The notes beneath the pieces were generated by a model. That model was not told the origin of the DNA. It did not search any database and saw nothing but the letters and a program-made list of their open reading frames with translations. 64,000 bases of DNA from Arthrobacter sp. AL12 (GTDB lineage Bacteria > Actinomycetota > Actinomycetes > Actinomycetales > Micrococcaceae), in contig NZ_JASBQY010000018.1 of assembly GCF_029960645.1 (NCBI RefSeq), positions 1 to 64,000 on the forward strand. The letters run 5' to 3'. This document shows positions 30,276 to 39,543 of the stretch, one piece after another. A program made the translations under genes and the position numbers. Position 1 is the first letter of the stretch. Every line of letters starts with the position of its first letter.

Positions 30276-30807
30276 TCAATGAGTTCCTGAATCCTCGGCC
30301 GGCGCCCGCCGCACAGAGATCGGAAACCAGACGGCCAGGACGAGGAATGTAACGGTGCAGAAAACACCAAACCAGGGGTGCTCCGGGCGATCGAAGATCA
30401 GGAAGATTCCTATTGCGGTGAAGAAACCGAACATCAGTGGACCGATCCATCCCATGTGCCGCTCCTGGCGGATGATCTTGCTGAGCTCCGGCACCCACTC
30501 TTCTGCGGACGCCCCCCGGAAGCTGCCCGGTCGACATGGCCCTCGTGATGTTCGCTCCGGTGGGTGACCCGGGAGGCAGCTTCCGTTCCTTCGCCTGGAT
30601 GCGGCCGCTGAACCACAGGGCGAAGGCTGCGACGGCCAACCCGAGGACTCCGGTGACCGCTACTTCCGCGGCTTCGATGTCCTCGCCCTGAAGAAACTCC
30701 AGACCCAGAATCATGACAGACCAGGCTACCGCTATCACTAGTCCGACCACCCACCGAGGGGCCCGCCGCAGCATGCCCTGCCAGCCACCCGTCGAGTTCT
30801 CAGCCAT
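30276..30807 (-). pseudogene. membrane protein gene frameshifted in a G6 run
   Basis: The first part (from ATG 30807) has an N-terminal MAENSTGGWQG, two TM helices and reaches STGQLPG. A run of six Gs (C6 at 30512-30517 on the + strand) then throws it out of frame. With five Gs the reading continues ASAEEWVPELSKIIRQER and two more TM helices to 30276. Either homopolymer slippage or a base-calling error. The reconstructed protein of about 177 aa is a four-span membrane protein of unknown role. Confidence 0.7.
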
Positions 30808-30815
30808 CGGGTCAG

Positions 30816-31199
30816 TCACGACATCTGTGATGCGAATATCGTGGATCCCACGATGAACCACATCCCCACAAACGCGAACATCCCGCCAAAGAATCTGACA
30901 AACAACGGTTTCGAGAAGATCGACTGGGAGTAGTCGACACCCATCGGTTTGAAGTCCTTCATCATCGCGGCATACGCGCGTGCGGACCCCCGGACGTCGA
31001 AGGCCAGCACCAGCCCAAGCACCACAACAGATGCGCCCAGGGCACCCATCGTCCAGGGCGTCACGCGGACGGCTTGTTCCCGTCCGATAAGCGCCGAGAG
31101 TGGCACGGACACGAAGACCGCGGCGAACACGATCAGGTAGGCGACGAGACAGCCTTTGACCGGCTGCGGCAAGTTCATCATCGAACGCCAAAACTTCAT
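30816..31199 (-). CDS. membrane protein of unknown function
   Basis: 127 aa from ATG 31199 (MKFWRSMMNLPQPVKG); the frame is open to 31262. Three hydrophobic segments: about residues 15-38, 50-70 and 100-122. It lies 8 bp upstream of the frameshifted membrane gene in the same direction, so the two were probably one operon. No family recognised. Confidence 0.65.
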   Translation of the reverse strand: MKFWRSMMNLPQPVKGCLVAYLIVFAAVFVSVPLSALIGREQAVRVTPWTMGALGASVVVLGLVLAFDVRGSARAYAAMMKDFKPMGVDYSQSIFSKPLFVRFFGGMFAFVGMWFIVGSTIFASQMS

Positions 31200-31345
31200 T
31201 GGGCCCCAAATCCAAGAGTTGACTATTGCCGTCACACTAACCGGTCCAGACGCCAGCGCCAAGCAAGGAATAGGCTCATGCCATGCGACGACGCAACCGG
31301 AAGCCCCTCAGCAGAGCGGATCTCCGCTATGCGCGCACCTGGGCG

Positions 31346-32706
31346 GGGAGTGTCTGAATAACGGTGGATCCGTGGTTGGCCTGACACGCCGGGCCGTGCC
31401 TGGCGGGGAGGACCGATCATGAGCGAAACACTGGATCCCATGGCGACTGATGTGGATCAGCAAGAGTTGGCGCAGCAGCTCCTGGCGCAGGCCAGAGAAC
31501 AGGGTATCGACCTTGTGGGCCCGGGCGGGCTGTTGAAACGACTCACGAAGAACGTTTTGGAGACCGCTCTGGAAGCCGAGATGGACGAGCACCTCGGTTA
31601 CGGAAAACACGAGGTGTCCGGGCGCGGAAGCGGGAACTCCCGTAACGGCATCCGCACGAAGACCGTGCTGACGGAGATCGGGCCGGTGGAGATCGATGTG
31701 CCGCGGGACACCGGCTCCACGTTCGACCCGCAGACGGTCAAGAAACGTCAGCGGCGCCTGACGGGCGTGGATGAGATTGTGCTGTCGCTGAGCGCGAAGG
31801 GCCTTACGACCGGCGAGATCGCGGCCCATTTCGGGGAGGTGTACGGTGCCAAGGTATCGAAAGACACGATCTCCCGGATCACTGAAAAGGTGATCGGTGA
31901 AATGACTGAGTGGCAGAACCGGCCCCTTGACAGGGTGTTCCCGGTGGTGTTTATCGATGCAATCCACGTCAAGGTCCGCGACGGTCAGGTCACGAACCGG
32001 CCGGTCTACGTTGCGATCGGCGTCAGCGTCAACGGCGAACGGGACATCCTCGGGCTGTGGGCCGGGGATGGCGGGGAAGGCGCGAAGTTCTGGCTCTCCG
32101 TCATGACGGAAATCAAGAACCGCGGCGTGGAGGACGTGTGCATCACCGTCTGCGACGGGCTCAAAGGCCTGCCGGAGGCCATCAACACGGTCTGGGACCG
32201 CGCCGTGGTCCTGACCTGCATCGTCCACCTGATCCGGAACACCTTCCGGTTCGCGGCCCGGCAATACTGGGACGAAATGTCCCGTGACCTGCGCCCGGTC
32301 TACACCGCTCCGTCCGAGGCTGCGGCGAAGGAATGCTTCGTCGGTTTCTCGGGCAAATGGGGCCAGCGGTATCCGGCCATCACGCGGCTATGGGAGAACG
32401 CGTGGAGCGAGTTCGTGCCGTTCCTGGACTACGACGTGGAAATCCGGCGGGTCATCTGCAGTACGAACGCTATTGAATCCGTCAATGCCCGCTACCGGCG
32501 CGCGATCTGGGCCCGGGGACATTTCCCCACCGACCAAGCCGCACTGAAATGCCTCTACCTCGCCACTCGGGCACTGGACCCGACCGGCAAAGGCAGGGCA
32601 CGATGGGCGACGAGGTGGAAGCCGGCCCTGAACGCGTTCGCCATCACCTTCGAAGAAAGAATCAAATAAATGCCAGCCACGGTTCCACCGTTAAACGGAC
32701 ACTCCC
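31346..32706 (+). mobile_element. IS256-family insertion sequence, complete
   Basis: 1361 bp with imperfect terminal inverted repeats of about 35 bp (left 31346-31380, right 32672-32706; shared core GGGAGTGTC, TAACGGTGGA, CCGTGG, TGGC). It is flanked by the perfect 8-bp direct repeat CCTGGGCG (31338-31345 and 32707-32714), the size expected for IS256. It carries one transposase gene. Confidence 0.95.
31419..32669 (+). CDS. IS256 family transposase
   Basis: 416 aa, full length. Mutator-type DDE transposase: N-terminal DNA-binding part with EMDEHLGYGKHE and GSGNSRNGIRTKT, catalytic Asp in FIDAIHVKVRDG (about residue 179), second Asp in VCDGLKGLPEAI (about 245) and Glu in STNAIESVNARYRRA (about 353). 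The frame is intact, so the element may still be active. The start is ATG 31419 after GGGGAGGA. Confidence 0.96.
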   Translation: MSETLDPMATDVDQQELAQQLLAQAREQGIDLVGPGGLLKRLTKNVLETALEAEMDEHLGYGKHEVSGRGSGNSRNGIRTKTVLTEIGPVEIDVPRDTGSTFDPQTVKKRQRRLTGVDEIVLSLSAKGLTTGEIAAHFGEVYGAKVSKDTISRITEKVIGEMTEWQNRPLDRVFPVVFIDAIHVKVRDGQVTNRPVYVAIGVSVNGERDILGLWAGDGGEGAKFWLSVMTEIKNRGVEDVCITVCDGLKGLPEAINTVWDRAVVLTCIVHLIRNTFRFAARQYWDEMSRDLRPVYTAPSEAAAKECFVGFSGKWGQRYPAITRLWENAWSEFVPFLDYDVEIRRVICSTNAIESVNARYRRAIWARGHFPTDQAALKCLYLATRALDPTGKGRARWATRWKPALNAFAITFEERIK

Positions 32707-32935
32707 CCTGGGCGATCGTCATGGCCATCCTTTGGCTGGCCTCCGCGGCGCTGAGTATCGACGAAGCTGGAAACCGGTCCGGCAAAGCTGCATGGGTTGC
32801 GATGGCGACACCGCTTCTCTTCATCGGTGCAGCGGTTTACTACCAGAACCGGCTCGAACGCCTCGGGGAAGACGCCCCGCCGGTCCCAGACGGCGATACC
32901 GGGCAGGATTACACGGGCGGCGGTAGGGTCTGATC

Positions 32936-33229
32936 ATGCCGGGCACCGAGGGACGCAAACGACTAGAGCCGCGGATGACTCGCGGCTCCTGGAAATTTAC
33001 GGCCTGGGCCGCAGGCGCCCAGGTTGTGTCCAGCGCACTGCTCACGCTGAACAACCTCCGGCCGGACGACGGATGGGATGCGGCATCCTTCTGGGTCTTC
33101 TTGACATGGTTCGCCATCAGTGCGATCTACTTCCTGTACCTCCTCCGCGTCCGGCAGAACGACGCGCCCTTCTGGGACGAGGAAGAGGCCCGCAGGGCCG
33201 ACTGGGATCACCGCGGCCGGCAGCTTTAG
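32936..33229 (+). CDS. small membrane protein of unknown function
   Basis: 97 aa, starting two bases after the stop of the IS-split gene, so the two belonged to one transcript. Two hydrophobic segments (about residues 22-40 and 52-70) and a charged tail rich in Asp/Glu/Arg. The insertion upstream is likely to be polar on it (inference). Confidence 0.7.
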   Translation: MPGTEGRKRLEPRMTRGSWKFTAWAAGAQVVSSALLTLNNLRPDDGWDAASFWVFLTWFAISAIYFLYLLRVRQNDAPFWDEEEARRADWDHRGRQL

Positions 33230-33324
33230 AGCCGGGTGGACATTCGGCAGCTAACCGAGCAGTGGCCCAGAGAACCGCGACCTTGTAGGACACCCGGACC
33301 GTGACGGTAGCCGGGGCGAAGTCG

Positions 33325-33783
33325 TCAGCGGGGCAACGATTTGAACTGCCGGGCCTGAAACGCCAGCAGCACGGTCCAGGCGATCGGCACCAGCGGGAAG
33401 ACGAGCTCGCCCAGGAATGCAAGGATGGCAAAAACTACCCAGAGCACACCGGTGATGATGGAGAGTACGGTGAGTGCTTTGCGGGTCATCACGAAGGCGG
33501 GCATGTCGACGCCCTCGGCTCGAAGGGCGCGGGTTTCCGTGATTGCTCCCCGGACCAGGGGAACGAAGACTGCCGCCAGGACGGCCGCGAAGATCAAGGA
33601 CAACCATGGTTCGGGTATGCCCACAGCGTCCAGGGCAAGCCGCAGGACGAAGTTCAGGACCATGAGCCACAGCAGCCCCCAAACGACCAGCCGGCGCCGC
33701 TTCAGCGGCATACCCTCCAGGGAGTCAGGTGGCCACGATTGCCACTCGTACTTTTGACCGCCCCCGCCGTTGTCTGAGGTCAT
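33325..33783 (-). CDS. membrane protein of unknown function
   Basis: 152 aa with a hydrophilic Gly-rich N-terminus and four hydrophobic segments (about residues 30-50, 60-78, 105-122 and 125-145). ATG at 33783; a GTG two codons upstream is possible. Its layout resembles neighbouring membrane proteins of 28.9-34.1 kb, but I see no shared motif. Confidence 0.7.
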   Translation of the reverse strand: MTSDNGGGGQKYEWQSWPPDSLEGMPLKRRRLVVWGLLWLMVLNFVLRLALDAVGIPEPWLSLIFAAVLAAVFVPLVRGAITETRALRAEGVDMPAFVMTRKALTVLSIITGVLWVVFAILAFLGELVFPLVPIAWTVLLAFQARQFKSLPR

Positions 33784-33943
33784 GCCCACAGATTACGCGG
33801 ACTAAACGAAATGAAAGGTGTCCTCGATTTTAGGAGCATCATTGATCGGCTCCCAAACCGGCGTCGCTGCGCGCAGGGAGGAAGCCTCAGAGTCACGCCG
33901 CGCCACACATGACTCGGTGGGCACCGCAGAGAAATCATCCGAT

Positions 33944-34126
33944 TCAGTCCCAGCTTTTGCGTTTTCCGATGAAGTATCCGCAGAGCATGAGGCCAACGCC
34001 GCCGCAGGCCATAGCCCAAAAGACCCAGACGCTGCTGGTCGAGGAATTCTGAAGGCCGATAACGCCAACGAGGAAGTTCAGAGCCCCCATACAAAGAAGT
34101 GCCGTTCCGAGCAATTTAGGGGTCAT
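33944..34126 (-). CDS. small two-span membrane protein
   Basis: 60 aa: two hydrophobic helices (about residues 6-26 and 33-53) and a basic end GKRKSWD. Hydrophobicity and ordinary codon use favour a real gene, although no ribosome site is obvious. Function unknown. Confidence 0.55.
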   Translation of the reverse strand: MTPKLLGTALLCMGALNFLVGVIGLQNSSTSSVWVFWAMACGGVGLMLCGYFIGKRKSWD

Positions 34127-34301
34127 GGGGCCACCCTAGACCTGCACCACAGACGTACGCCATGACGGGGGACTGCCCCGGGGTGTTGTTGACTCCTGGA
34201 CCTAGCGAACGGGTGCTCGTTGAAGGATGCTGACCATGCCGACGGCCTATCGGGCGAAGACCCGCAATGTGAGTAGTCGTCGCTGGGCGCGGCGGACTCG
34301 A

Positions 34302-35345
34302 CTGCGCCGTTAGTGGTGCGTACTGACTTCCTGGAGGGCCGGCCTGTCGGCAGGTCATGCAGGTTGCTGTCCGCTTCTCCATGAAATGTTCGGAAAGGAG
34401 CAACCCGCCGCCATGTTGGTCATCGTTTTCCAGCATGAGGGCAGCCCCGTCGTGCGGTACTTGGTCGGGGCCGGTCCGGTTCCGGAAGCTTTCCCTTCAG
34501 ATCGGTGCGAAATCGCGAGCAAGACACAACTGCGCCGCCCGGAAGGCCGTCCAAGCAGCCCGGTTTGGGGCCGAACCGGGCAAGAAGGAAAGTGTGCACA
34601 ATGTGCACACCTTGGGCTTCGGATCGGGTCGTACTGGTGCCGAACCGGGCCGGATTGCAGAGATTCTCGGGGGAGTGGCGGAGATTCAACTGTTGGAACC
34701 CGGTTCGAGTCCCACCTCGGGCACAGTGTTTCCGCAGGTCAGGGGCTTTTCTGCTGCTTTTTCGTGTGCACATTGTGCACACTCTTGCCTCTGATCTGAT
34801 GTTCCGGGTGTGTGGGGTCCCGGATAGACCTATTTGGTTGTTTGGGGGAGCGGTTGACTACGGCGGACCGGGTACCGCCCTGCGGGGCCTCTTCTGGGTG
34901 TTCATCCTTCTTATTCCTTCCGTTGGGTTTTCGCGTTCACCTCTTCATGGTGGCTAGCCCCGCGTACAACATGACTTCTTATTTGTTTTGATCGGTCCAG
35001 GGTTGCGGCCGGTCCGGATTTTCTGCTGTTATACCTGTTCATGCAGGACTGCAGGACTGCGGGGCGAACGGCATGACATGGCCACTGATCCGGCGCTGAT
35101 TCATGAGGTCGCTGAGCGTGGCCAGTCGGCGGGCGGGGCCCGGGGCGAGTTGCAGGAACTGGTGGGCTTTGCTGCCTACCCTTCCACCATTTAGCCCGCC
35201 GCCGCAGCCACCGTTCCTCCCGTCATCGCCGTGCCCGGCTTTCGGGTATTCGGCCTCGCTGTCCTCGCTGTTTGGCTGCGGGAGCTGGCCATGTTGCCCT
35301 GAGTCAGATCCCGACGATGTCGGCCTTCGCCGGCGTGAGCGCATG
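34302..35345 (+). repeat. tRNA-Leu-derived repeat, copy 1
   Basis: About 1.04 kb, similar along its length to 49849-50889. Inside: palindrome GTGTGCACAATGTGCACAC (34592-34610); a tRNA-like remnant with D-arm-like GAGTGGCGGA (34673) and the exact T-arm and 3' end of tRNA-Leu (GGTTCGAGTCCCACC from 34702, through CTCGGGCACAGTGTTT at 34731); then palindrome GTGTGCACATTGTGCACAC (34764-34782), the reverse complement of the first. The anticodon arm is missing and the acceptor cannot form, so this is not a working tRNA. No protein gene is convincing. Confidence 0.85.
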
Positions 35346-35371
35346 TCAACTGATCGTGGACAGTTCATGTC

Positions 35372-35593
35372 TCAGGACTTTGTGGACGGTTGCCTGCCCG
35401 GGCCGTTGAGGCCAATGTAGAGGGTTCCTTTGGGCGGGCGCGGGTGGCTGATGATTTCCGTTCCCCGGGCGTCGAAAAACATGATGGTTTCGCCGTCGTA
35501 GAGAACGTGGACCTGTTATCCTGCGTGGTTCGTGCCGATGTAGAAGTGCATGCCGATGACGGTGACTTCGCCCTGAAGCCCCACGTTTCGTTA
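35372..35593 (-). pseudogene. IS481-type transposase, C-terminal remnant
   Basis: Minus-strand frame reads LQGEVTVIGMHFYIGTNHAG, an in-frame TAA (35516-35518), then VHVLYDGETIMFFDARGTEI and ISHPRPPKGTLYIG, ending at 35372. This is the beta-rich C-terminus of IS481-family transposases. The N-terminal integrase core is absent. It abuts the end of repeat copy 1. Confidence 0.7.
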
Positions 35594-35895
35594 CACGCTC
35601 TGGCGCGGTGTGGGTTTGCGTGTTGCGGGGGTCGGGGGCTCGGGCGGGCCCTGGGCTTTGCTGCTGAATTCGGACTGGCCCTGTGGCTGCTCATCAGGGG
35701 TGTGGGGATCGTCGACGCCGGGGCGAGCTCGTTGACTTCGGGGTGAAGCGGGCGGGCCCGAGGCCGAGGAAACCATGGGCGGAGCAGCAGATTTTAGCGG
35801 TCACGAACTTCAGTGAGCCCGGTTTCAAGAAGATAGCCACCAGCCTGGCACTACTTCCGTGCAGGCATCATCCGACTAGCCAGCGTGGCGCCGGT

Positions 35896-35991
35896 GAACA
35901 TGGTTGCTGTAACGCCGGGCAGACAGATTACGGAACCGACAACGTCCCACCGGTCGGGTCGGAATCCGTCAAATATCATGCCCATGCCCGG
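35896..35991 (-). pseudogene. UPF0060 (YnfA-type) membrane protein fragment
   Basis: Minus-strand residues GMGMIFDGFRPDRWDVVG-SVICLPGVTATMF match the conserved C-terminal helix pair of UPF0060 proteins (typically VDGFRPDRWDVIGA...CLVGV). Only about 30 residues are recognisable and there is no proper start, so it is a decayed remnant. The surrounding 35594-36125 holds nothing else I can support. Confidence 0.55.
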
Positions 35992-36167
35992 GACGGCGCC
36001 ACGAACATCACACCCTAGGCCGCCAGAATTTGGCAAGGGTTTTCAGCAGGCAGAAGGGTCGCGATGAACACATAATATTTCCGCTGGTTGCTGTAAGAGA
36101 TCGCCGGTTCGCGGAAACTTAAGGGGTGTCTGGGAATCGCAACTTCTCAATGAGCGAGGGCAGCGTG

Positions 36168-36704
36168 ATGTTATTGCAGCGGGAAGCCGACTTCATCACC
36201 CTTCATATTGCCCAGCACGAGCGCGTCCTGCACTACGTACTCCGCCGCGTTGGCGACCTTGAGGTTGCCCGGGAGCTCACAGCGGACGTCTTCCGCATCG
36301 CTTGGCAAAAGTCGGAGGATGAGCCCACCACCGAGGTGGCATGGCTGTTCGGTGTGGCGCGGAATGTCATTGGGAACGAATATCGCGGTAGGCGACGCAG
36401 ACGCGAGTTGATCCTCAAACTCGTCGAAGGTGTCCGCGCTGCAGCCGAACCCGCCGGAGGCGATGTCGAGGCCGTGGTTGCGGAAACGCTGGGCAAGCTC
36501 AAGCCAGGTCACAGGGAGATTCTCATGCTGCATTTCTGGGACAAACTTTCCACCGCTGAGATGGCGGCTTGCCTTCGATGCACCGAAAACAGCGTTGGAG
36601 TACGTCTCCATCGGGCCAAGCGCGCGTTCGCTGCGGCTATGCCCGAACAGCTCAAAGCTGGGCACACCGAAAAGGCAGGGGAGCACTTCCATGGACAGGA
36701 TTGA
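36168..36704 (+). CDS. ECF-type RNA polymerase sigma factor
   Basis: 178 aa. Region 2: HERVLHYVLRRVGDLEVAREL, ELTADVFRIAWQK and AWLFGVARNVIGNEYR. Region 4: LKPGHREILMLHFWDKLSTAEMAACLRCTENSVGVRLHRAKRAF, a helix-turn-helix for the -35 element. ATG 36168 has GAGGG 7 nt upstream; ATG 36150 and GTG 36126 are alternatives. The gene overlaps the next by 14 bp; that protein has one TM helix and is likely its membrane partner. Confidence 0.88.
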   Translation: MLLQREADFITLHIAQHERVLHYVLRRVGDLEVARELTADVFRIAWQKSEDEPTTEVAWLFGVARNVIGNEYRGRRRRRELILKLVEGVRAAAEPAGGDVEAVVAETLGKLKPGHREILMLHFWDKLSTAEMAACLRCTENSVGVRLHRAKRAFAAAMPEQLKAGHTEKAGEHFHGQD

Positions 36705-37635
36705 CGAACTGCTGGAATCGGCGAATCCCGTGCGTCCCTTAAACGCTCCGCGGCTGGATGCTCGTGCTGAGTTACGCACGGCACTCGATGGCGCGCCCGC
36801 CGTGGACGCTGCAGGGCAGGACTTTGTCGGCGGCAGGGGGAACGGGGTTCCTGGTGGCCGCGGGGCGCGGCGGCCTTGGGTTGTGGCTGTGGCTGTGGCC
36901 GTGTTGTCCGCGCTGGTAGTTGGAGCCGTTGTACTGACCCAACTCCTCGCAGCGTTGCAGCCCTCACCGCCCGCCGCCTCGCCGTCCCCGAGCGTCAGCA
37001 GCGGTGTCACCGGCACGGACGAGTGGCGGACGGTGCGACTGTCCCCAACGACAGGCGGAGCGGCTGGACCGCAGATCCAGCTTGAATTGGCACCCGGTTT
37101 CATTATAAGAAGCGACGTGCCCAACGAAAGCTACGACTCGTTGTCCTTCAGGATCGTGCGGGACTCGGCACCCCAGGGTGTCCTTGCGCAGATCTATTAC
37201 GGGAAGGTGATGCCGCAGCGCGATCCGACGGCGTGCGTTGCTACGCCGGAGGATTATGTGGAGTTGGACAGCGTCCCGGTTGACCTACCCTTCAACGCCC
37301 AAGCCCCGGAGACAACGTCTCCACGCTTCGTCTACCGCGTTGTGACGGGACCGTCGCTGAAGGCTTCCCTTGGGATTACATCGCGGCCGCCTGGATCTTC
37401 AGTGGACGGGTGCACCGAATTCCATCACCTTGAATCCCTTCCCGGTGGAACCATGCTAATCGTGTCGGACCACTTCCAGTTCAGCGGAAGCGCCGCCGGC
37501 TGGTTGTCGACTTCGACGACTTCGCTGACCCCTACCTTCACATCGCTCGAAGAGGCCCGGGCGTTCATGGCGACGGACGAATACCTGACATACAAACGGA
37601 TGCTGGCCTCGGTAAGGATCGTCCAGCCGGAGTAG
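36691..37635 (+). CDS. single-span membrane protein, probable partner of the ECF sigma factor
   Basis: 314 aa. The N-terminal 60 residues (MDRIDELLESANPVRP...) are cytoplasmic and end in a basic patch. One TM helix follows (about residues 68-90), then a Pro/Ser-rich linker and an extracytoplasmic domain of about 200 residues with two Cys. Position and topology suit an anti-sigma or sensor protein, but no ZAS zinc motif is seen. Its start lies inside the end of the sigma gene. Confidence 0.7.
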   Translation: MDRIDELLESANPVRPLNAPRLDARAELRTALDGAPAVDAAGQDFVGGRGNGVPGGRGARRPWVVAVAVAVLSALVVGAVVLTQLLAALQPSPPAASPSPSVSSGVTGTDEWRTVRLSPTTGGAAGPQIQLELAPGFIIRSDVPNESYDSLSFRIVRDSAPQGVLAQIYYGKVMPQRDPTACVATPEDYVELDSVPVDLPFNAQAPETTSPRFVYRVVTGPSLKASLGITSRPPGSSVDGCTEFHHLESLPGGTMLIVSDHFQFSGSAAGWLSTSTTSLTPTFTSLEEARAFMATDEYLTYKRMLASVRIVQPE

Positions 37636-38020
37636 GAAGCGAGCCATGTTCGATCACACCCGTGGCTCTCCAACCGAACTCCACCGACTCGCTCTGTTCT
37701 GAGCGCAGGCCCATCCCGGACAAAGCATCGCCCGACTCCTGATGTACGTCACCAAACCCTTCGAAATGGCTGTGCTTCCGGCCCCGCTGCTCCCACCCAG
37801 GGGCGAGTTCTTCCAGGTGCGCCCGCCGCTGAGTCAGCGGCAGTGCCCTCGCATCATGTTCGGCCACGGCCAGAACCTCGAAGGCGACCTAACTGGCCGG
37901 AGCCGCGCGTGCCGCCGCTCACTACGGTCGGGGACTGCCTATGGCGTCGACTTCGGTGAGATCGTCCGGGGGTAGCAACAGTGTCTTGTGGTGAGGCTGA
38001 CGCCTTTCTAGCATTGGGAT
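37636..38020. other. region without recognisable gene
   Basis: No open frame here looks protein-like. The one structured feature is an interrupted palindrome GCCGCTGA-G-TCAGCGGC near 37826-37842. Codon use in the frames is erratic, suggesting decayed DNA. Confidence 0.5.
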
Positions 38021-38230
38021 ATGGACGCCCGATCCCGGGCCCGAGACCTTGTCGCAACCAGCGAGATGTCTTTAGACGAAATTTGGCTCTCCTATTTTAG
38101 CGTCGGCGGTAACGCCGGTCCCTTTGAACTGGAAGCCTTCATCTACGGTGTTGACGAGCTTGGTCAGACCGACCTGATGCTGCTTGAACGCGCACTGACT
38201 GCTGCGCTCCCGCCTGACGTCACTGTCTAA
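38021..38230 (+). CDS. small conserved hypothetical protein
   Basis: 69 aa, acidic and helical: MDARSRARDLVATSEMSLDE, IWLSYFSVGGNAGPFELEAF. Amphipathic spacing and absence of repeats favour a real, folded protein; I recall similar small proteins in soil actinobacteria, but no named family. ATG 38021, weak ribosome site. Confidence 0.6.
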   Translation: MDARSRARDLVATSEMSLDEIWLSYFSVGGNAGPFELEAFIYGVDELGQTDLMLLERALTAALPPDVTV

Positions 38231-38445
38231 CTCAAGGGACGTTTCCGGGGCCCTAGGTACGTGTTCAGGCCGTTGTTGAGAAGCCATGCCGGGCCCCCAA
38301 CGAAGCCGAATTTCGCGGCTCTTTTTTCCTCAGGAGGTGGACGACGGCGCGGACGCGAGCCGGGGCCGTCTGAATCAGAGGTTCCTAGGAGCCGTTGTCC
38401 GGGGTACGCCTAGTGCCCGGGCTTGCCGGGTGGGACGATGCATGT

Positions 38446-38640
38446 ATGAGCGAGAACACACATTCCGGCGCGGAACGGATTTCTCCCGGCGGCGAGGAAG
38501 ACCGTGTCCAGGGTTTGGATAAAGAAAACCCGAAGAGGCCGATCACGCAGCCGATGCGCACCGTGGGCCAGCGTCGCCGAGACTCCGAGAAGAAGCTCGA
38601 AAACCACCAGCGCGAATCCCGGACAAAACCGTCACATTGA
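38446..38640 (+). CDS. small charged hypothetical protein
   Basis: 64 aa, very rich in Glu, Arg, Lys and Pro, probably disordered (MSENTHSGAERISPGGEED, then RRRDSEKKLENHQRESRTK). ATG 38446. A spurious frame cannot be excluded. Confidence 0.35.
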   Translation: MSENTHSGAERISPGGEEDRVQGLDKENPKRPITQPMRTVGQRRRDSEKKLENHQRESRTKPSH

Positions 38641-39348
38641 TTGGCAGCTGGGCGCTTATGCGGACTGCGTCCGGCACGGGAGGTAATACCCAGCAGCTGC
38701 ACCGGTCTGGAAGACGCCGCTGGGGGAACCGCCTTTCGCGAACAACAAACCGGAGGCCAAATCTGGACGGGCGGTGCCGATCATCCGCTCAGGCCGGCGC
38801 GATGAGGTCCTTCGGCCCGGTCCTGGTAGCTGTCCTCTCGCGGTGCTGTGACGGGTTCAGGGAGGGTGCTGAAACGTTCGGCTTTGGCTTTCCTGCCCTT
38901 GACGATGGTCTGGTCGTCGTCGGAGAGCACCGTCTGTGCGGTCGTGTGGCCCCAGTCGACGCCCGGACGTTTCACGGCCACGATGGCGACACTTCACTTG
39001 TCCCGGAGCTCGGGCAGGCCCGGCGGCCGGTCGCGGACGGCGGGCTGGTGGGGATCATGGCGACGTCGTCTTCGAATTCCACTTAGTCAAGAATCGAGCT
39101 CAACAGCAGGTGTGCGACGCGCTTGCCCACCCGGACACTGTTTATTAAACCCGGGACGGTCGGAACGATCCTCAACATTCACTGCGTGCTGGCATTGCGC
39201 TGGTTCATCCGTCGGCAGACCGTATCAGTGCCCGGCGACAGAAGCACAGACGTCTCTCCGCCGTGGATCAGTTTGTTGAGGTACCCGGTGTCCAGAACCC
39301 TCACCTTTTACACTCGCTGTCGATGCGAACGCGGCCTATGGTCGATGC
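38641..39348. other. region without recognisable gene
   Basis: About 700 bp with broken frames on both strands. A minus-strand frame at 38781-38981 includes VKRPGVDWGHTTAQTVL but has a stop immediately upstream and matches nothing I know. Probably decayed DNA. Confidence 0.45.
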
Positions 39349-39543
39349 ATGACAACACCGCTAGACGCCCTCCCCAAGATCGGAGCACCAGCCATGCGCG
39401 CCTTGAAGGGTGTTGGCTATGTATCGCTAAGTGATCTGGCCGGTGTCCCGCGGTCCGAGTTGGCGATGCTGCATGGCGTCGGCCCCAGGGCACTGCAAAT
39501 GCTCGAACAAGCGCTTGCAGAACACGGGCTCGAACTGGAATAG
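39349..39543 (+). CDS. small helix-hairpin-helix protein
   Basis: 64 aa with two helix-hairpin-helix units: LPKIGAPAMRALKGVGYVSL followed by LAGVPRSELAMLHGVGPRAL and a final helix LEQALAEHGLELE. The GVG turns are typical of non-specific DNA contact, and the arrangement resembles the RNA polymerase alpha C-terminal domain fold. Probably a DNA-binding protein; role unknown. Confidence 0.75.
   Translation: MTTPLDALPKIGAPAMRALKGVGYVSLSDLAGVPRSELAMLHGVGPRALQMLEQALAEHGLELE

Larger units (their letters stand above)
31283..32933 (+). pseudogene. small membrane protein gene split by the IS256 element
   Basis: The reading frame runs from ATG 31283 (MRRRNRKPLSRADLRYARTW) to 31345. Joining it to 32715-32933, counting the duplicated CCTGGGCG once, restores one open frame of 93 aa: AIVMAILWLASAALSIDE, a second hydrophobic segment, then a polar tail ending YTGGGRV. 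Two TM helices. The exact joining shows that the insertion is recent. Confidence 0.85.

Noticed and set aside
30202..31215. Minus-strand ORF of 337 codons
   Set aside because: A run-on frame joining parts of two membrane genes out of phase; the TM-containing frames and the G6 frameshift explain the region better.
33301..33777. Plus-strand ORF of 158 codons
   Set aside because: Antisense to the hydrophobic minus-strand membrane protein at 33325-33783.
34670..34722. Functional tRNA genes inside the repeats
   Set aside because: The anticodon arm is missing and the 5' side cannot pair with the CTCGGGC acceptor strand.
34505..34957. Overlapping ORFs in the tRNA-derived repeats (also 49770-50525 and 57660-58094)
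   Set aside because: Their shared peptide NPVRVPPRAQ is the translation of the tRNA T-arm, and the conserved features are palindromes and tRNA sequence, not codons.
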